A DNA stretch of 64,000 nt from contig CAVXLQ010000021.1 in NCBI GenBank assembly GCA_963762635.1, positions 124,001 through 188,000 of the forward strand, written 5' to 3'. Numbering within the stretch: the first letter of the stretch is position 1; every line of letters starts with the position of its first letter. The notes under the pieces were generated by a model. That model saw nothing but the letters and a program-made list of their open reading frames with translations. It was not told the DNA's origin and ran no database searches. The DNA is from Tenggerimyces sp963762635 (lineage in GTDB: Bacteria > Actinomycetota > Actinomycetes > Propionibacteriales > Actinopolymorphaceae). This document shows, one piece after another, positions 32,669-42,337 of the stretch. Position numbers and translations under genes: made by a program.

Positions 32669-33408
32669 AGGAACGAGGACATGGCGAGTAGCCCTCCCAC
32701 GCCATCAGCGTGTCCGCCGCCGAGTTCCAGTCCAACCACGACGGCAGCGACACGTCCGTCGTCGTGAAGCCGGCCGAAGCCAACGCCCGGTCGACGGCGG
32801 CGTCGATGCCTGGTTCGACGCCAGGGAGGCGAAGCCGGCGCGGCCGTCAAGGGGGCGTTGACAGGCGCCACAGTGAAGCCCGGCTCCATCAACGACATGC
32901 CCAGAGAGACGTCGGCCACCGTCCGACCCATCGGCCCGACAGTGTCCAACGTGCGCGAGAACTCGAACACCCCGTGCGTCGGCACCCGCCCCGCCGTCGT
33001 CTTCAACCCCACCACCCCGCAGCACGCCGCGGGCACGCGGACCGAGCCGCCGGTGTCCGTCCCGTACGCCACGTCCGCCTCGCCCAAAGCCAAAGCCACC
33101 GCTGAGCCGCTCGACGAGCCGCCCGGCAGACGCGACGCGTCCAAGGGATTCGCGGGCGTCCCCGCCCAGTGGTTCACGCCGTCCGCGTGGCGGCAGAGCT
33201 CCACCAGCTGGGTCTTCCCGACAATGCGTGCGCCCCGTAGACGGGCCGTCGCCACGACCGGCGCGTCAGCCAAAGCCGCTGGCGCCGACAAGAGGGCCCG
33301 CGAGCCCACCACAGTGGGCAGCCCGGCAACGTCGATGCAGTCCTTCACCGCCAGCCTCGGCCCCGACCCAGACGAGGGAGACAGCCGCACTGCCCAGACA
33401 GCGTCCAT
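32245..33408 (-). pseudogene. Amidase-signature hydrolase with frameshifts
   Basis: The N-terminal half is intact: LAVKDCIDVAGLPTVVGSR holds the catalytic Lys, and GGSSSGSAVALALGEADVAYGTDTGGS holds the Ser-cisSer pair and nucleophile of the amidase-signature family. The frame shifts near 32860 (continuing LRLPGVEPGIDAAVDRALAS) and again near 32680 (continuing RPELLEERHVASIEYGATIP). It then runs cleanly to a TAG at 32245. A repaired protein would be ~387 residues, normal for short amidases. Its tail would overlap the convergent oxidase gene. Sequence error and genuine decay are both possible. Confidence 0.72.
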
Positions 33409-33477
33409 TCCGAAGATCCTGCCCCAACCCAGCGTCTAGGGTGATCGGCAGGCCAGTACCAACGGAGGGGACGAGGC

Positions 33478-36400
33478 ATGACCGAGGGCTACCTTCGGTA
33501 CCCGACGATCCACGGCGACACCGTCGTCTTCGCCAGCGAGGACGACCTCTGGATCCGTCGACGCCCACGGCGGCCGCGCGTGGCGCCTGACCGCCGGCGT
33601 CGGCGAGGCGAGCCATCCGCGCCTCTCGACCGGACGGCACCCAGGTCGCGTTCGTCGGCCGCGAGGAGGGCCGGCCGAGGTCTACGTCCTCCCGTGCGAA
33701 GGCGGCGACCGCCCGGCGCCTGACGTTCCAGGCGGCACCAGGCGTCAGCGTCAGCGGCTGGAGCGCGGACGGCCACCGATCGTCTACGCCAGCTCGGCCG
33801 CGCACCCGTTCCGCGGCGAGGACTGGCTGTAGCAGATCCCCAGCGACGGCGGCCTGCCACAGCAGGCTCCCGTACGGCCCCGCCACCGCGATCTCGCGCG
33901 GCCCAGACGGCGGCCGTCGTCCTCGGCCGCCACACCAGCGACCCCGCCCGCTGGAAGCGGTACCGCGGCGGCACCGCCGGCGACCTCTGGGTCGACCCGG
34001 ACGGCGAGGGTGAGTTCCGCCCGCTCGTCGAAGCTCGACGGCAACCTCGCCAGCCCGTGCTGGGTCGGCGACCGCATCTACTTCCTGGCCGACCACGAAG
34101 GCGTCGGCAACGTCTACTCCTGCCGCCAGACGGCGAGGACCTGACGCGGCACACCGACCACGACGACTCTACGCCCGCTACCTCTCCACCGACGGGCAGC
34201 GGCTCGTCTACCACTGCGCGGCGGCGACCTTTACCTGCTCGACCCGGCCGACGACGAGCCGCGCCGCATCGACGTACGCCTCGGCTCAGCTCGCGGACGC
34301 AGCGCAACCGCCGCTTCGTCGCCGCCGCCAAGTTCCTCGCACGGCGTCACGCTCAGCCCTGACGGCAGCGGCCTGGCGCTGACCACGCGCGGCAAGGCGT
34401 TCACGTTCGGCCACTGGGAGGGCCCGGTCCGCCAGCACGGCGAGCCCGACGGCGTCCGCTACCGCCTGCTCAGCTGGCTGAACGACGACGAGCGCCTGAT
34501 CGCCGCCGCCAGCGACGAGGGCGAGCGCGAGCGTGCTGGTCATCCTCACCGCCGACGGCACGAGCCGCCGCGCCGGCTCGACGACCTCGACGTCGGCCGC
34601 GTCGTCGAGCTCGAGGTCGCGCCGCACCGCCGACCAGGTCGCGCTCGTCAACCACCGCAACGAGCTGTTGCTGGTCGACCTCGCCGACGAGCACCCCACG
34701 ACGCGAAGGCTCGACCACAGCGACGCTCGGCGCCGATCGCCGCCGCGACCTGGTCGCCGGACGGCCGCTGGCTCGCGTACGCGCGACCGCTCACCCGCCA
34801 GACCACGGCGATCAAGCTCTGCCGCGTCGAGACAGGCGAGACAAGCCAGGTCAGCGAACCCGTCCTCGCGCGACTGGGCGCCAGCGTTCGATCCCGACGG
34901 CAAGTACCTCTACTTCCTCGGCCAGCGCGACTTCAACCCGGTGCTACGACGAGCTGCAGTTCGACCTCGGCTTCCCGCTCGGGCAGCCGGCCGTTCGCCG
35001 TCGCGCTCCGCAAGGACGTCCCGTCGCCCGTTCGTCCGCCGCGGCCGCGAAGCGCGCCGTCGAGAGCGAGGAAGCCGCAGGCGCAGGAGAAGGCCGAGGC
35101 CGAGCGGAGAGCCGACCAGCCGGACCCGGTCGAGATCGACCTGGACGGCATCGAGCGCCGCGTGCCTCGCGTTCCCCGTGCCCGAGGGCCGCTACCACCA
35201 GATCGAAGGCGTCGCGGGCAAGGTGCTGTTCTCCAGCAGTCCCGTGCAGGGCGACGCCAGTCCTGGAGGCGCACAAGCCGCGCGGCGTGCTCGACGTGCT
35301 TCGACTTCGAGACGCAGAAGCAGGAGCGCATCGTCGACGGCATCAGCGGGTTCGCGCTCGGCCGCAGACTCTCAAGACGTTGCTCTACCAGGCCGGCGAC
35401 CGGCTGCGCGTGCTCAAGGCGGGCGAGAAGCCGTCCGACGACCCCGACAGCGGCGACGAGCCCGGCCGCAGCAGCGGCTGGATCGACCTCGACCGGGTGA
35501 AGGTGTCGGTACGTCCGGGTGCCGAGTGGCGCCAGATGTTCCGCGAGGCTTGGCGACTGCAGCGCGAGAACTTCTGGTCCGAGGACATGTCCGGCATCGA
35601 CTGGGACGAGGTCTACAAGCGCTACCTGCCGTTGGTCGATCGGGTCGCGACGCGCTCGGAGCTGTCCGACCTGTTCTGGGAGCTGCAGGGCGAGCTCGGC
35701 ACGTCGCACGCCTACGAGATCGGCGGCGAGTACCGGCCCGGCCCGACACTACCGGCAGGGTTTTCTCGGCGTGGACTGGGAGTTCGACGAGGAGAACGGC
35801 CAGCTTCTGGGTCGGCCGCATCGTCGGCGGCGACGCCTGGGATCGGGAGGCGACCTCGCCGCTCAACCGGCCGGGCGTCGACGTGGCGGTCGGCGACGTC
35901 GTGCTCGCGATCAACGGGCAGCCGATCGGTCGGCGCGGCGACGTGCTCGTGCTGCCGGGCGAGCCGCTGGTCAACCAGGCCGACCAGGAGGTGCAGCTGA
36001 CCGTCGTACGCGACGACGGTGAGCCGCGGACGGTCAGCGTCCGGGCGATCGACAGCGAACGTGCCGGCGCGCTACCGCGACTGGGTCGAGGGCAACCGCG
36101 CGTACGTGCACGAGGCGACCGGCGGGCGGATGGGCTACATCCACATCCCCGACATGAGCGACCACGGGTACGCGGAGTTCCACCGCGGCGTTCCTCGCCG
36201 AGTACGACCGCGAGGGCCTGGTCATCGACGTCCGCTACAACGGCGGCGGGTACGTCTCGCAGCTGCTGCTGGAGAAACTCAGCCGTCGTCGGATGGGCTA
36301 CGACTACGCGCGCTGGGAGCCGCCGGTCCCGTACCCGGACGAGTCGCCGCGCGGTCCCCTGGTGGCGTTGGCGAACGAGCTCGCCGGCTCCGACGGCGAC

Positions 36401-36751
36401 ATGTTCTGCCACGCGTTCAAGCTGCTGAAGCTCGGTCCGCTCCTCGGCAAGCGCACCTGGGGCGGCGTGATCGGCACCTCCCCGCGGCACGCGCTCGCGG
36501 ACGGAACGGTGACGACGCAGCCCGAGTACTCGTTCGCGTTCGACGACGTCGGCTGGCAGGTCGAGAACCACGGCACCGACCCCGACATCGAGGTCGACAA
36601 CGCGCCCCAGGACTACGCGCTCGGCGTGGATACCCAACTGGACAAGGCGATCGAGGTCGCCCGCGAGCTCCTGGCGACCCACCCGATCCACACGCCGACG
36701 CCAGGCGACCGCCCCAACCTCACCCGCCAGCCGCTTCCGCCGCGCTCCTAA
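33478..36751 (+). pseudogene. Tricorn-type S41 peptidase with many frameshifts
   Basis: Reading across frames recovers an almost complete tricorn protease homologue of about 1,085 residues. It starts TEGYLRYPTIHGDTVVFASEDDLW, has two WD-type beta-propeller regions with SPDG and DPDGKYLYFLGQRDF strands, and then a PDZ domain (GVDVAVGDVVLAINGQPIG). The S41 catalytic part contains DVRYNGGGYVS and the nucleophile region LAGSDGDMFCHAFK. Tricorn degrades oligopeptides released by the proteasome. At least ten single-base shifts occur between 33550 and about 36200; the last ~150 codons are clean. GGAGG precedes the ATG. It converges with the GH92 gene with a 4-base overlap. Confidence 0.82.
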
Positions 36752-39700
36752 CGCGGCCGGATCTCGTTGCTGGGCGGCGATTCCGGGCCCGCGCCGGCGA
36801 AGCTCCTGGCGGTGACGGTGAACGTGTACGGCACGCCCGCCATGAGGCCGGGGACGACGACCGAGCTCTCGTCGCCCTCGACGACGACGGGGTCGAGAGC
36901 GCTGCCATCACGGTACGGCGTCACGGCATAGGCGATGACCGGTGCGCCGCCGTCGAACGCCGGCGGGCGCCACGACACCGTCGCCGATCCCTCGCCGGCC
37001 GCCGCCGTGACGTCGCGCGGAGCCTGGGGGACAGACGGCACCGCGTACACCTCGAACTCGGACAGGCCGTTGTTCGGCCCCGTCCCGCCCTCGACCTGGA
37101 ACCGCACCTTGTCGAACGTCTTCATCGGGAAGGTCACCGTCTTCGCCTCGCCCGCCGGCGGGATCCCGCTGACCTCGAGCGAGCTGCCGTCGGAGAACGT
37201 CGAGCGTTCCGCCGTTGACGTCGTCGACCCCCGCGCGGTCGTACAGCACGATCCGATCCGCCCGCACCGGCTGAGGCCAGGTCAGCTCGATCCACGGGTT
37301 CTGCTCGCCCTTGGACGCCCAGTCGCCCGCGTCCGGCTGGCCGACGATGCCGTCGAAGACCTTCTCCGCGACGTAGCCCTCGGTGTACTCCGACGATGCC
37401 GTGGCCGTCACTCCCGGCCAGCGCGAGGCGTTCCCTCGCAGCAGCGCGGGATCGAGCGCGATCCGGACGAGCTTCTGCCCGACCCTCCGCCCGCTGTCGG
37501 CGGCGGTCGCGGTCACGAGCACATCGCCGTCGCGATGGTTGACGGTCAGCATTCCGCGGTTGTCGATCGTCGCCTTGTCGGTCGGTGATCCGTCCGGCGA
37601 GCGCACCGACCAGAACACCTCTTTCAGCGTGGTGTTCGCCGGAACGAACGAGGCGTCGAAGTCCACCACGTCGTACGGCGTGGCGATCCGGTCCGGCCCC
37701 TCGACGACGACCTGGCTCGCGAGCACCGGATCCTTGCCGGCCGAGCGCGACTCCGAAGGCGGCAGCCGGTCGACACCCCAACGCTTGTTGGGCTTCGGCC
37801 CGAGCCAGAGGTCGAGTGTGCCGCCGTCGGCGAGCTGGTCGTGGCGGAACCAAGCGTCGCGCAGCAGCCGGCCGTCGAGCTTCGCCCGCTGGATGTACGG
37901 GTTGGCCGCCGAGTTGCCATGCGTGACGATCCGGAACTGCTTGCCCTTGTAATACTGGGGATTCAGCTTGATCGTGACCTCGTCGAAGATCGGCGAGGTG
38001 ATGTCGTACACGGGGCGGTCGAGCCCGCCACCGGTCACCTCGAACAGCCCGATCGCCATCAGGGCGGAGAGCGCGCCCATCTGGCCCTGGTCCTCGTCGT
38101 GGTGCCCGTAGCCGTCGTCGGGAGCGATCGAGCCGAACGTCTTCGCCTGCACCTGGCGCACCCAGTACTGCGTCAGCCAGGGATAGCCGACGTAGTTGAA
38201 CAGATGCGCGACCTCCAGTCCAGGCTGGTTGCCGTAGCTGACGAAGCCCTGCCCATACGGGCCGATGAACCGCACCGGCTCCGCGCTGACGAACGCGTAG
38301 TTGAGCTTGTCGGCGTACGCGGTCTCCCCGCCCAGCAGGTTCGCCAGCCCCATCACGTCGTGCGTGGTGAACCAGGTCGCCTGCCACGAGTTCGCCTCGA
38401 CGAAGTCCCGCGGCGACAGCGGGTCGAACGGCGTCTGCCAGCTGCCGTCGGCGTTGCGCGGCCGGATGAAGCCGGTCGTCTCGTCGTAGAGCGTGCGCCA
38501 GTTGCGCGAACGGTCCAGCAGGTAGTCGTACGCGTTCGTGTCGTCCCAGGCCTCGAGCTCGTTGAGCCCCACGTTCGCGCCAGAGCCGCCGGTCACGGCG
38601 AAGCGCACCGACGAGACCTTGCGGGGTGCGAACTTGACGACCCGGTCGGCGCCGTTGGCCGGGATGCCGGAGACCGCGACCGTACTGCCGTCGCCGAACT
38701 CCAGCCGCCCCGCGTTGGCGTTGCTGCCAGGGTCGGCGCGGTCGCTGAGCACGACCTGGCGAAGCGTGCGCGGCTTGTCCCAACGCAGCTCGATCCACGG
38801 GTTCTGCTCGCCCTTCGACCGCCACTCGACGTCGGTGGGCGCGCGCGTCGGCCGGCCGTCGATCGCCCGGGCGGCGTCATGCGAGGCGTCCAGCGACGAC
38901 GACGCCTTCGCGGTCGCGTACTGGGTCGCGTTGATGCCGACCTTGCGCAGCTGCTTGGCCAGCTGCGCCAGCGCCCAGTCCTGGTGCGCGTACTCCAACG
39001 TCTGCCCCGTGCCCTGCCCGTTGAACCCGGTCGGGACGTAGCCCTTGTCAAGGTACTGCCGGATGCCGCCGGTGCCGAAGTTCGTGTAGTCGAACCAAGC
39101 CTTGTCGAACAGCCCGCCGACAGACTGGGCGTCGAGCATCGCCTTGTACGCAAGGTCGATGTCGTAGTCGCGGATCCCCTTGTTCCACGCGCCGGTGATG
39201 AACGACGCCACCGGGTTGCCGGTCATCACCAGAGTGTCGTCGCCCGCTGCCGGACCGCGGGGCAGCAGTCCGCCGTCGCGATACATCTGCAGCTGGGAAC
39301 GAACGAAGCCGCTGTAGATCTCCGGGTAGGCGAGGCCGAGGATGGAGTTCACGTTCCACTGCGTCAGCCAGAGCGCGTCGTAGTTGTACATCGCGAACTC
39401 CGGCCGTCCGCGCTGGTCGAGGGGGAGCTGCTTGACCCGGTTGTGGTCCCAGGTGTCGTCGAGGTACTTGCCGTCGGCGTCGCTCGCCATCCCGCGCCCG
39501 CAGAGCACGTGGAACAGGTCGGTGTAGAACTTCGTCCGCTGCTGCTGCGTGCCGCCCTTCACGTCGATGCGGCCGAGCAGGTCGTTCCAGCGGGCTCTCG
39601 ACGCCGCTTCCACGGCGTCGAAGTTCCAACCCGGCAGCTCGAGCTGCCGGTTGCGGAGCGCGCCGTCGGCGCCGGTGAACGAGAGCGCCACCTTCATCTG

Positions 39701-40468
39701 GAGCTGCTCGCCAGCCTTGACGTTGTCGTACCGCACGTACACGCCGCTGTTGGGGCCGGACACCTTGTCGACGGGCGCGCCGCCGTTCACCAGCGCGCCG
39801 TCCGCCCAGCCGCGCAGCGAGTCGAACGGCCGGTCGAACGTGACGTTGAAGTGGATCCGCGTCCGTCCGCCGTGCTCGACGACGTACCCGGCGAGCTCGC
39901 GGTCGCTCACCTTGGTCACGGTGGCGTTCTCCATGACCGCCTCGCCGAGCGGACCGCCGAGGTTGACCAGGATCTCGCTCGGTCCCGCCTTCGCGTACGT
40001 GTAGCGGTGCAGGCCGACCCGATCCGTGGCCGCCAGCTCGGCCGTGATGCCGTACCGGTCGAGTTCGAGGCGGTGGTAGCCAGGCCGCGCGACCTCGCTC
40101 GCGTCATGGCGTACGGGAGACTCCCAGCCCGCGTCGCCTTCGAGCTTGGGCACGCTCGCGCCGGATGTCGGCATGACCTGCACGCCGGACAACGTCCACT
40201 CGTGCAGGTGGCTGAAGCCCTTCACGACCGTGGCGCTCTTGCCGTAGCCCACCGACCAGGCGCCGTCGGTCCGCGCGTCGGGGCGCAGCTTCACCAGCCC
40301 GAACGGGTTCGTGGCCGACTGGAAGAAGAAGTACCTCCCGAGGTCGGCCTCGACCCACGGGTTCACCTGGCTGACGTAGTCAGGCGGAGCGGAGGTCGCC
40401 GGTGCGGCGACGAGGAGCCCGGCCACGACAGAGCCGGCGATCACGGACCACAGCTTGGACGGTCGCAT
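36748..40468 (-). pseudogene. Secreted GH92 alpha-mannosidase with an inserted discoidin-like domain; one frameshift near the 3' end
   Basis: The protein starts with a Sec signal (about 1-26) and continues as a GH92 exo-alpha-mannosidase: VNPWVEADLGRYFFFQSATNPFG, GKSATVVKGFSHLHEWTLSG, MASDADGKYLDDTWDHN and the catalytic region HHDEDQGQMGA near residue 788. A ~130-residue F5/8C-like domain (about 508-641) is inserted inside the catalytic part. A second copy and an FN3 domain follow at the C-terminus. The long frame (1,186 codons to 36908) leaves the protein-like frame at about 37199. Removing one base there restores DGSSLEVSG through to the FN3 end at 36748. The catalytic domain itself is uninterrupted, so activity may be retained. 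Confidence 0.85.
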
Positions 40469-40548
40469 TTCTGGACCTCCCCGGTTCCGGCGGTGACCAC
40501 AAGGCTAGGGACGCCCGGCCAGTGAGGAGTTCGTGGCGCCGGTCGCGG

Positions 40549-41454
40549 TCAGGGTCGTCCGGCATCGGACGCCGCCTCGGTGAGGGCGTCCAGGACCGCG
40601 CCGATCGCGGGGCGGCGGGTGGAGGTGGTGCGCCAGGCGGCGAAGACACGGCGACGCAGTGGTGGGTTGGTCGGGACGATGCGTACGTCGGCGGGCAACG
40701 CGTCGCGGCCGAGGCGGGGGATGATCGCGACGCCCACGCCGGCGGCGACGAGGGCGAGCTGGGTCGAGTGCTCCGACGCGGTGTGGATCAGCTCCGGTCG
40801 CACGCCTTCCGACCGCAGCGACTGGTCGATCCAGTCGTTGCAGATCTGACCGCTCGTCCACGTCACCCAGTCCGACGACGCGAGGTCCGCCAGGCCGACC
40901 GACTCCTTGTCGACCAGCGGATGGGAGGCGGGCAGCGCGGCGTCCAACGTGTCGTCGAGCAGGTGGCGGGTCGACAACCCGTCGGGCAGCGTCAACGGGG
41001 ACTCGGCCCAGTCCTGCACGACCGCGACGTCCACGTCGCCGCGCAGCAGCAGAGGCAACGCGTCGGTCGGCTCGAGCTCGGTCAGCCGTACGGACAGCCG
41101 CGGGTACGACCGGAGTGACCGCAGCGCGAACGGCAGCAACCCGCGCGCGGCCGTCGCGAACGAAGCCACCGTGAGCGGGCCGACGACCGCGCCCGAGCGT
41201 TCGGCGAGATCCGCCTCCACGCGCTCGACCTCTGCCAGCAGCGACGTGGCGTGGCCCGCGAGGACCGCCCCGGCGTCGGTCAGGCGGACGCCGCGGCCCT
41301 GCCGTTCGACCAGCGGCTGCCCGATCTCGCGCTCCAGCCGGTCGATCTGCTGCGAGACCGCCGACGTCGTGACATGCAGCGTCTCCGCGGCGCCGCGGAC
41401 CGAGCCGGTCACCGCGATCGCGTGCAGCACCCTAAGGCGCTCCAGGTTCAGCAC
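40549..41454 (-). CDS. LysR-family transcriptional regulator
   Basis: The 301-residue protein has the N-terminal winged HTH (LNLERLRVLHAIAVTGSVRGAAETLHVTTSAVSQQIDRLE) and a C-terminal periplasmic-binding-like effector domain (about 90-295). LysR proteins usually regulate a divergent neighbour, here the aldo/keto reductase starting at 41528. The GTG at 41454 lies six bases after TAGCAT with no ribosome site, so the transcript is probably leaderless. Effector unknown. Confidence 0.93.
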   Translation of the reverse strand: MLNLERLRVLHAIAVTGSVRGAAETLHVTTSAVSQQIDRLEREIGQPLVERQGRGVRLTDAGAVLAGHATSLLAEVERVEADLAERSGAVVGPLTVASFATAARGLLPFALRSLRSYPRLSVRLTELEPTDALPLLLRGDVDVAVVQDWAESPLTLPDGLSTRHLLDDTLDAALPASHPLVDKESVGLADLASSDWVTWTSGQICNDWIDQSLRSEGVRPELIHTASEHSTQLALVAAGVGVAIIPRLGRDALPADVRIVPTNPPLRRRVFAAWRTTSTRRPAIGAVLDALTEAASDAGRP

Positions 41455-41460
41455 GTAGTG

Positions 41461-41466
41461 ATGCTA
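41461..41466 (-). promoter_or_regulatory. -10 box TAGCAT, leaderless promoter of the LysR gene
   Basis: TAGCAT on the minus strand is followed by six bases and the GTG at 41454. It lies in the 73-base divergent gap with the aldo/keto reductase, where LysR binding would be expected. Confidence 0.5.
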
Positions 41467-41527
41467 AGCGGATCCAGGTAGAAAGTCTCGCTTGTCTAAA
41501 CGATCGGCCGCCGCCAGGCTCGAACGC

Positions 41528-42337
41528 ATGAACCTTGGCGACCTCACCGTCCACCGGCTCGGCTTCGGCGCGCTCCGCCTCAAGCTGTCCGACCGCGAGA
41601 CCTCGAAGCAGATCCTCCGCCGCGCCGTCGAGCTCGGCGTCACGTTCATCGACACCGCGGACTCGTACCACCTCGGCCAGAACGAGGAGCTGATCGCCGA
41701 GGCGCTGCACCCGTACGCGAAAGACCTGGTCGTCGGCACCAAGGCCGGCCAGGCGCACCCCGGCGACGACTGGATCCCGCTCGGCCGCCCCGAGTACCTC
41801 CGCCAGCAGGCGGAGCTCAGCCTGCGCAGGCTCAGGCTGGAGCGGATCGACCTCTTCCAGTTGCACCGCGTCGACCCGAAGGTCCCGTTCGAGGATCAGC
41901 TCGGCGCGCTCAGGCAGCTGCAGGACGAGGGCAAGGTCCGCCACGTCGGCCTGTCCGAGGTGAACGTCGACCAGATCGAGGCGGCGAACGCCATCACACC
42001 GATCGTCAGCGTGCAGAACCTCTACAACCTCAGCCAGCGCCGGTCCGAGGCAGTCCTGGACCACTGCGAGGCGAACGGCATCGCGTTCCTGCCCTGGCTC
42101 CCCGTCCAGCCGAGCGCGCGTACGCCCGACAGTGCGCTCGAGCAGGTCGCCGCCCGGCACGGCGTCTCGACCACCCGCGTCGCGCTCGCCTGGCTGCTCG
42201 CCCGGTCGCCGGTCATGCTGCCGATCCCGGGTACGTCGAAGCAGGCCCACCTCGAGGACAACCTCGCCGCCGCCGACCTCGAGCTGACCGACGAGGACCG
42301 CGCCCTACTTGGCGTCGGTGTCCGCGTCCACTCCTAA
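41528..42337 (+). CDS. Aldo/keto reductase
   Basis: The 269-residue TIM-barrel protein has the family motifs VHRLGFGALRLK, GVTFIDTADSYHLGQNEELIAEAL with Asp and Tyr of the tetrad, LVVGTKAGQAHPG with the Lys, and LFQLHRVDPKVPFED with the His region. The C-terminal NADPH-binding loop is MLPIPGTSKQAHLEDN. It reduces carbonyl compounds with NADPH; substrate unknown. The ATG at 41528 was chosen since the barrel begins directly after it. It is divergent from LysR and overlaps the convergent FAD/FeS gene by 33 bases. Confidence 0.92.
   Translation: MNLGDLTVHRLGFGALRLKLSDRETSKQILRRAVELGVTFIDTADSYHLGQNEELIAEALHPYAKDLVVGTKAGQAHPGDDWIPLGRPEYLRQQAELSLRRLRLERIDLFQLHRVDPKVPFEDQLGALRQLQDEGKVRHVGLSEVNVDQIEAANAITPIVSVQNLYNLSQRRSEAVLDHCEANGIAFLPWLPVQPSARTPDSALEQVAARHGVSTTRVALAWLLARSPVMLPIPGTSKQAHLEDNLAAADLELTDEDRALLGVGVRVHS

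Noticed and set aside
33478..36751. Programmed ribosomal frameshifting in the tricorn gene
   Set aside because: Too many shifts, in both directions, without slippery sequences; sequence error or decay is far more likely.
37841..40525. 894-codon open frame on the plus strand
   Set aside because: Antisense shadow of the GH92 gene, which has a signal peptide and catalytic motifs.
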